Shown piece after piece: positions 22,397 to 22,805 of a DNA stretch of 22,805 nt. Position numbers and translations under genes: made by a program. The stretch's first letter is position 1; the number at the start of each line of letters is the position of its first letter. Below the pieces are notes generated by a model. The model worked only from the letters and a program-made list of their open reading frames with translations. It was not told where the DNA came from and made no database searches. Source of the DNA: CAZDML01 sp964506645. GTDB lineage: Bacteria > Elusimicrobiota > Elusimicrobia > 2-01-FULL-59-12. The stretch covers positions 1 to 22,805 of the forward strand of contig CAZDML010000020.1 in NCBI GenBank assembly GCA_964506645.1, in the 5' to 3' direction.

Positions 22397-22634
22397 ACCC
22401 TAATCCCCTTTTAATTAAGTGATGTGATTTATGAATTGACCCCGTCGCGCCTGTGCGACCCGCTGTATGGCACGCCATTGTGCCGGGGAGATTATCTCAA
22501 AAATTCAGTCGAATCTAACGAAGGAAAAATAGCTTCTGGGTCCTAGGGCCCAAAAATAACCCAGGCCCTCCGGCTCGCGAATTATGGCCTCCCGTACCAT
22601 AGATCTACCGACGAGAAGCCACTACACTTTAGGG
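22397..22634. promoter_or_regulatory. Divergent intergenic region between amt and the last gene, with paired dyads
   Basis: Two dyads of the same shape lie 25 bases apart centre to centre: GTCGC-6-GCGAC (22444-22459) and GGCAC-6-GTGCC (22469-22484). Further on, CTGGGT (22536-22541) can pair with ACCCAG (22559-22564), and AGGGCC (22545-22550) with GGCCCT (22564-22569); these two pairings exclude one another. I found no sound -35/-10 pair for amt. The rest of the region shows nothing I recognise. Confidence 0.4.
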
Positions 22635-22637
22635 ATG
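22623..22637 (+). promoter_or_regulatory. -10 box directly upstream of the last gene (leaderless start)
   Basis: TACACT (22623-22628) is followed by six bases (TTAGGG) and the ATG at 22635. The AGGG just before the ATG is too close to serve as a ribosome binding site. The spacing is the same as for the LRR, glycosyltransferase and 18440 genes. Confidence 0.5.
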
Positions 22638-22805
22638 AGATTTCCGCACAAAATCACACAATTTCTCGCCATACTGCTTTGCTTTGCCATGGTGCAGGAG
22701 CCGACAGAGGCCGTGGTACGTGGTATGTGGTACGAACATCCTCTTACCACGTATCACGTACCACGTATCACGTCTTCCGCCTTCCAGTCGCAGGCTCTCG
22801 AACCC
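22635..22805 (+). CDS. Start of an exported protein, cut by the window edge
   Basis: The frame is open from ATG 22635 to the last base (57 codons). Residues 1-25 look like a signal peptide: a basic start (MRFPHK), the hydrophobic core FLAILLCFAMV, and a likely cut after TEA. What follows (VVRGMWYEHPLTTYHVPRIT) is encoded by an inverted-repeat element, so the mature N-terminus may be of repeat origin. The product cannot be named from so short a piece. A -10-like TACACT six bases before the ATG supports this start. It is also possible that the repeat has broken an older gene. Confidence 0.5.
   Translation, partial: MRFPHKITQFLAILLCFAMVQEPTEAVVRGMWYEHPLTTYHVPRITSSAFQSQALEP
22712..22772. repeat. 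Inverted and tandem repeat element (TACCACGTATCACG family)
   Basis: The 21 bases at 22712-22732 are an inverted copy of 22745-22765 with two mismatches, around a 12-base spacer. The right arm is also part of a perfect 14-base tandem repeat, TACCACGTATCACG at 22745-22758 and again at 22759-22772. It lies in frame just after the signal-peptide codons of the last gene. Confidence 0.85.

Noticed and set aside
22469..22485. Sigma-54 promoter for amt on the minus strand
   Set aside because: CGGCAC is present, but the GC of the -12 element is one base out of place and the TTGC part is missing.
1..22805. CRISPR array, tRNA, rRNA or complete insertion sequence
   Set aside because: I found no regularly spaced repeats, no tRNA cloverleaf, no rRNA-like stretch and no transposase frame. 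The repeats present are short inverted or tandem elements.

Overview
The window looks like a chromosomal segment of an uncultured diderm (Gram-negative-type) bacterium. An Omp85/BamA-type outer-membrane barrel, many proteins with signal peptides and an ArnT-like membrane glycosyltransferase show the double membrane. The very large multidomain protein whose start lies off the left edge, with an N-terminal GGFHT motif and an HExxH segment, and the palindromic repeats near gene starts, remind me most of the candidate phylum Omnitrophota (Omnitrophica). That placement is inference, with moderate to low confidence. The chain rsmG, rhomboid, parS, parA, parB suggests that the replication origin is not far away. 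No stretch longer than 300 bases is without a gene. I saw no tRNA, rRNA, CRISPR array, transposase or integrase.

Region 1 (1-9852, plus strand) is about central sugar-phosphate metabolism. A protein of at least 2301 residues joins a GlpX-like fructose-1,6-bisphosphatase domain, two hydrophobic segments, a full phosphoglucomutase and a full phosphoglucose isomerase. Together these could convert fructose-1,6-bisphosphate to fructose-6-phosphate, glucose-6-phosphate and glucose-1-phosphate on one polypeptide. After a strong terminator comes a free-standing second copy of the isomerase, overlapped by a gene for a small exported protein. A 10-base run of N lies in the GlpX domain and is probably a false gap.

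Region 2 (9853-15260) holds a minus-strand ORF6N DNA-binding protein with large palindromes in and beside it, an exported leucine-rich-repeat protein (plus), and a minus-strand pair: a GT-C glycosyltransferase with a C-terminal lipid-binding-like domain, then an Omp85-type barrel. This is a cell-envelope region.

Region 3 (15311-20677, plus strand) starts with rsmG and a rhomboid protease, then a perfect parS site touching the parA start codon, parA and parB. Three overlapping genes for exported proteins follow, ending in an M48 metalloprotease.

Region 4 (20799-22805) is a minus-strand amt-glnK ammonium uptake and nitrogen-sensing operon with its own terminator, then the start of a plus-strand exported protein cut off by the window edge.

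Two patterns cross the regions. Several genes have a -10-like hexamer exactly six bases before the start codon, which suggests leaderless transcripts. Three unrelated inverted-repeat elements each sit inside the 5' coding part of a gene for an exported protein, in or next to the signal peptide.
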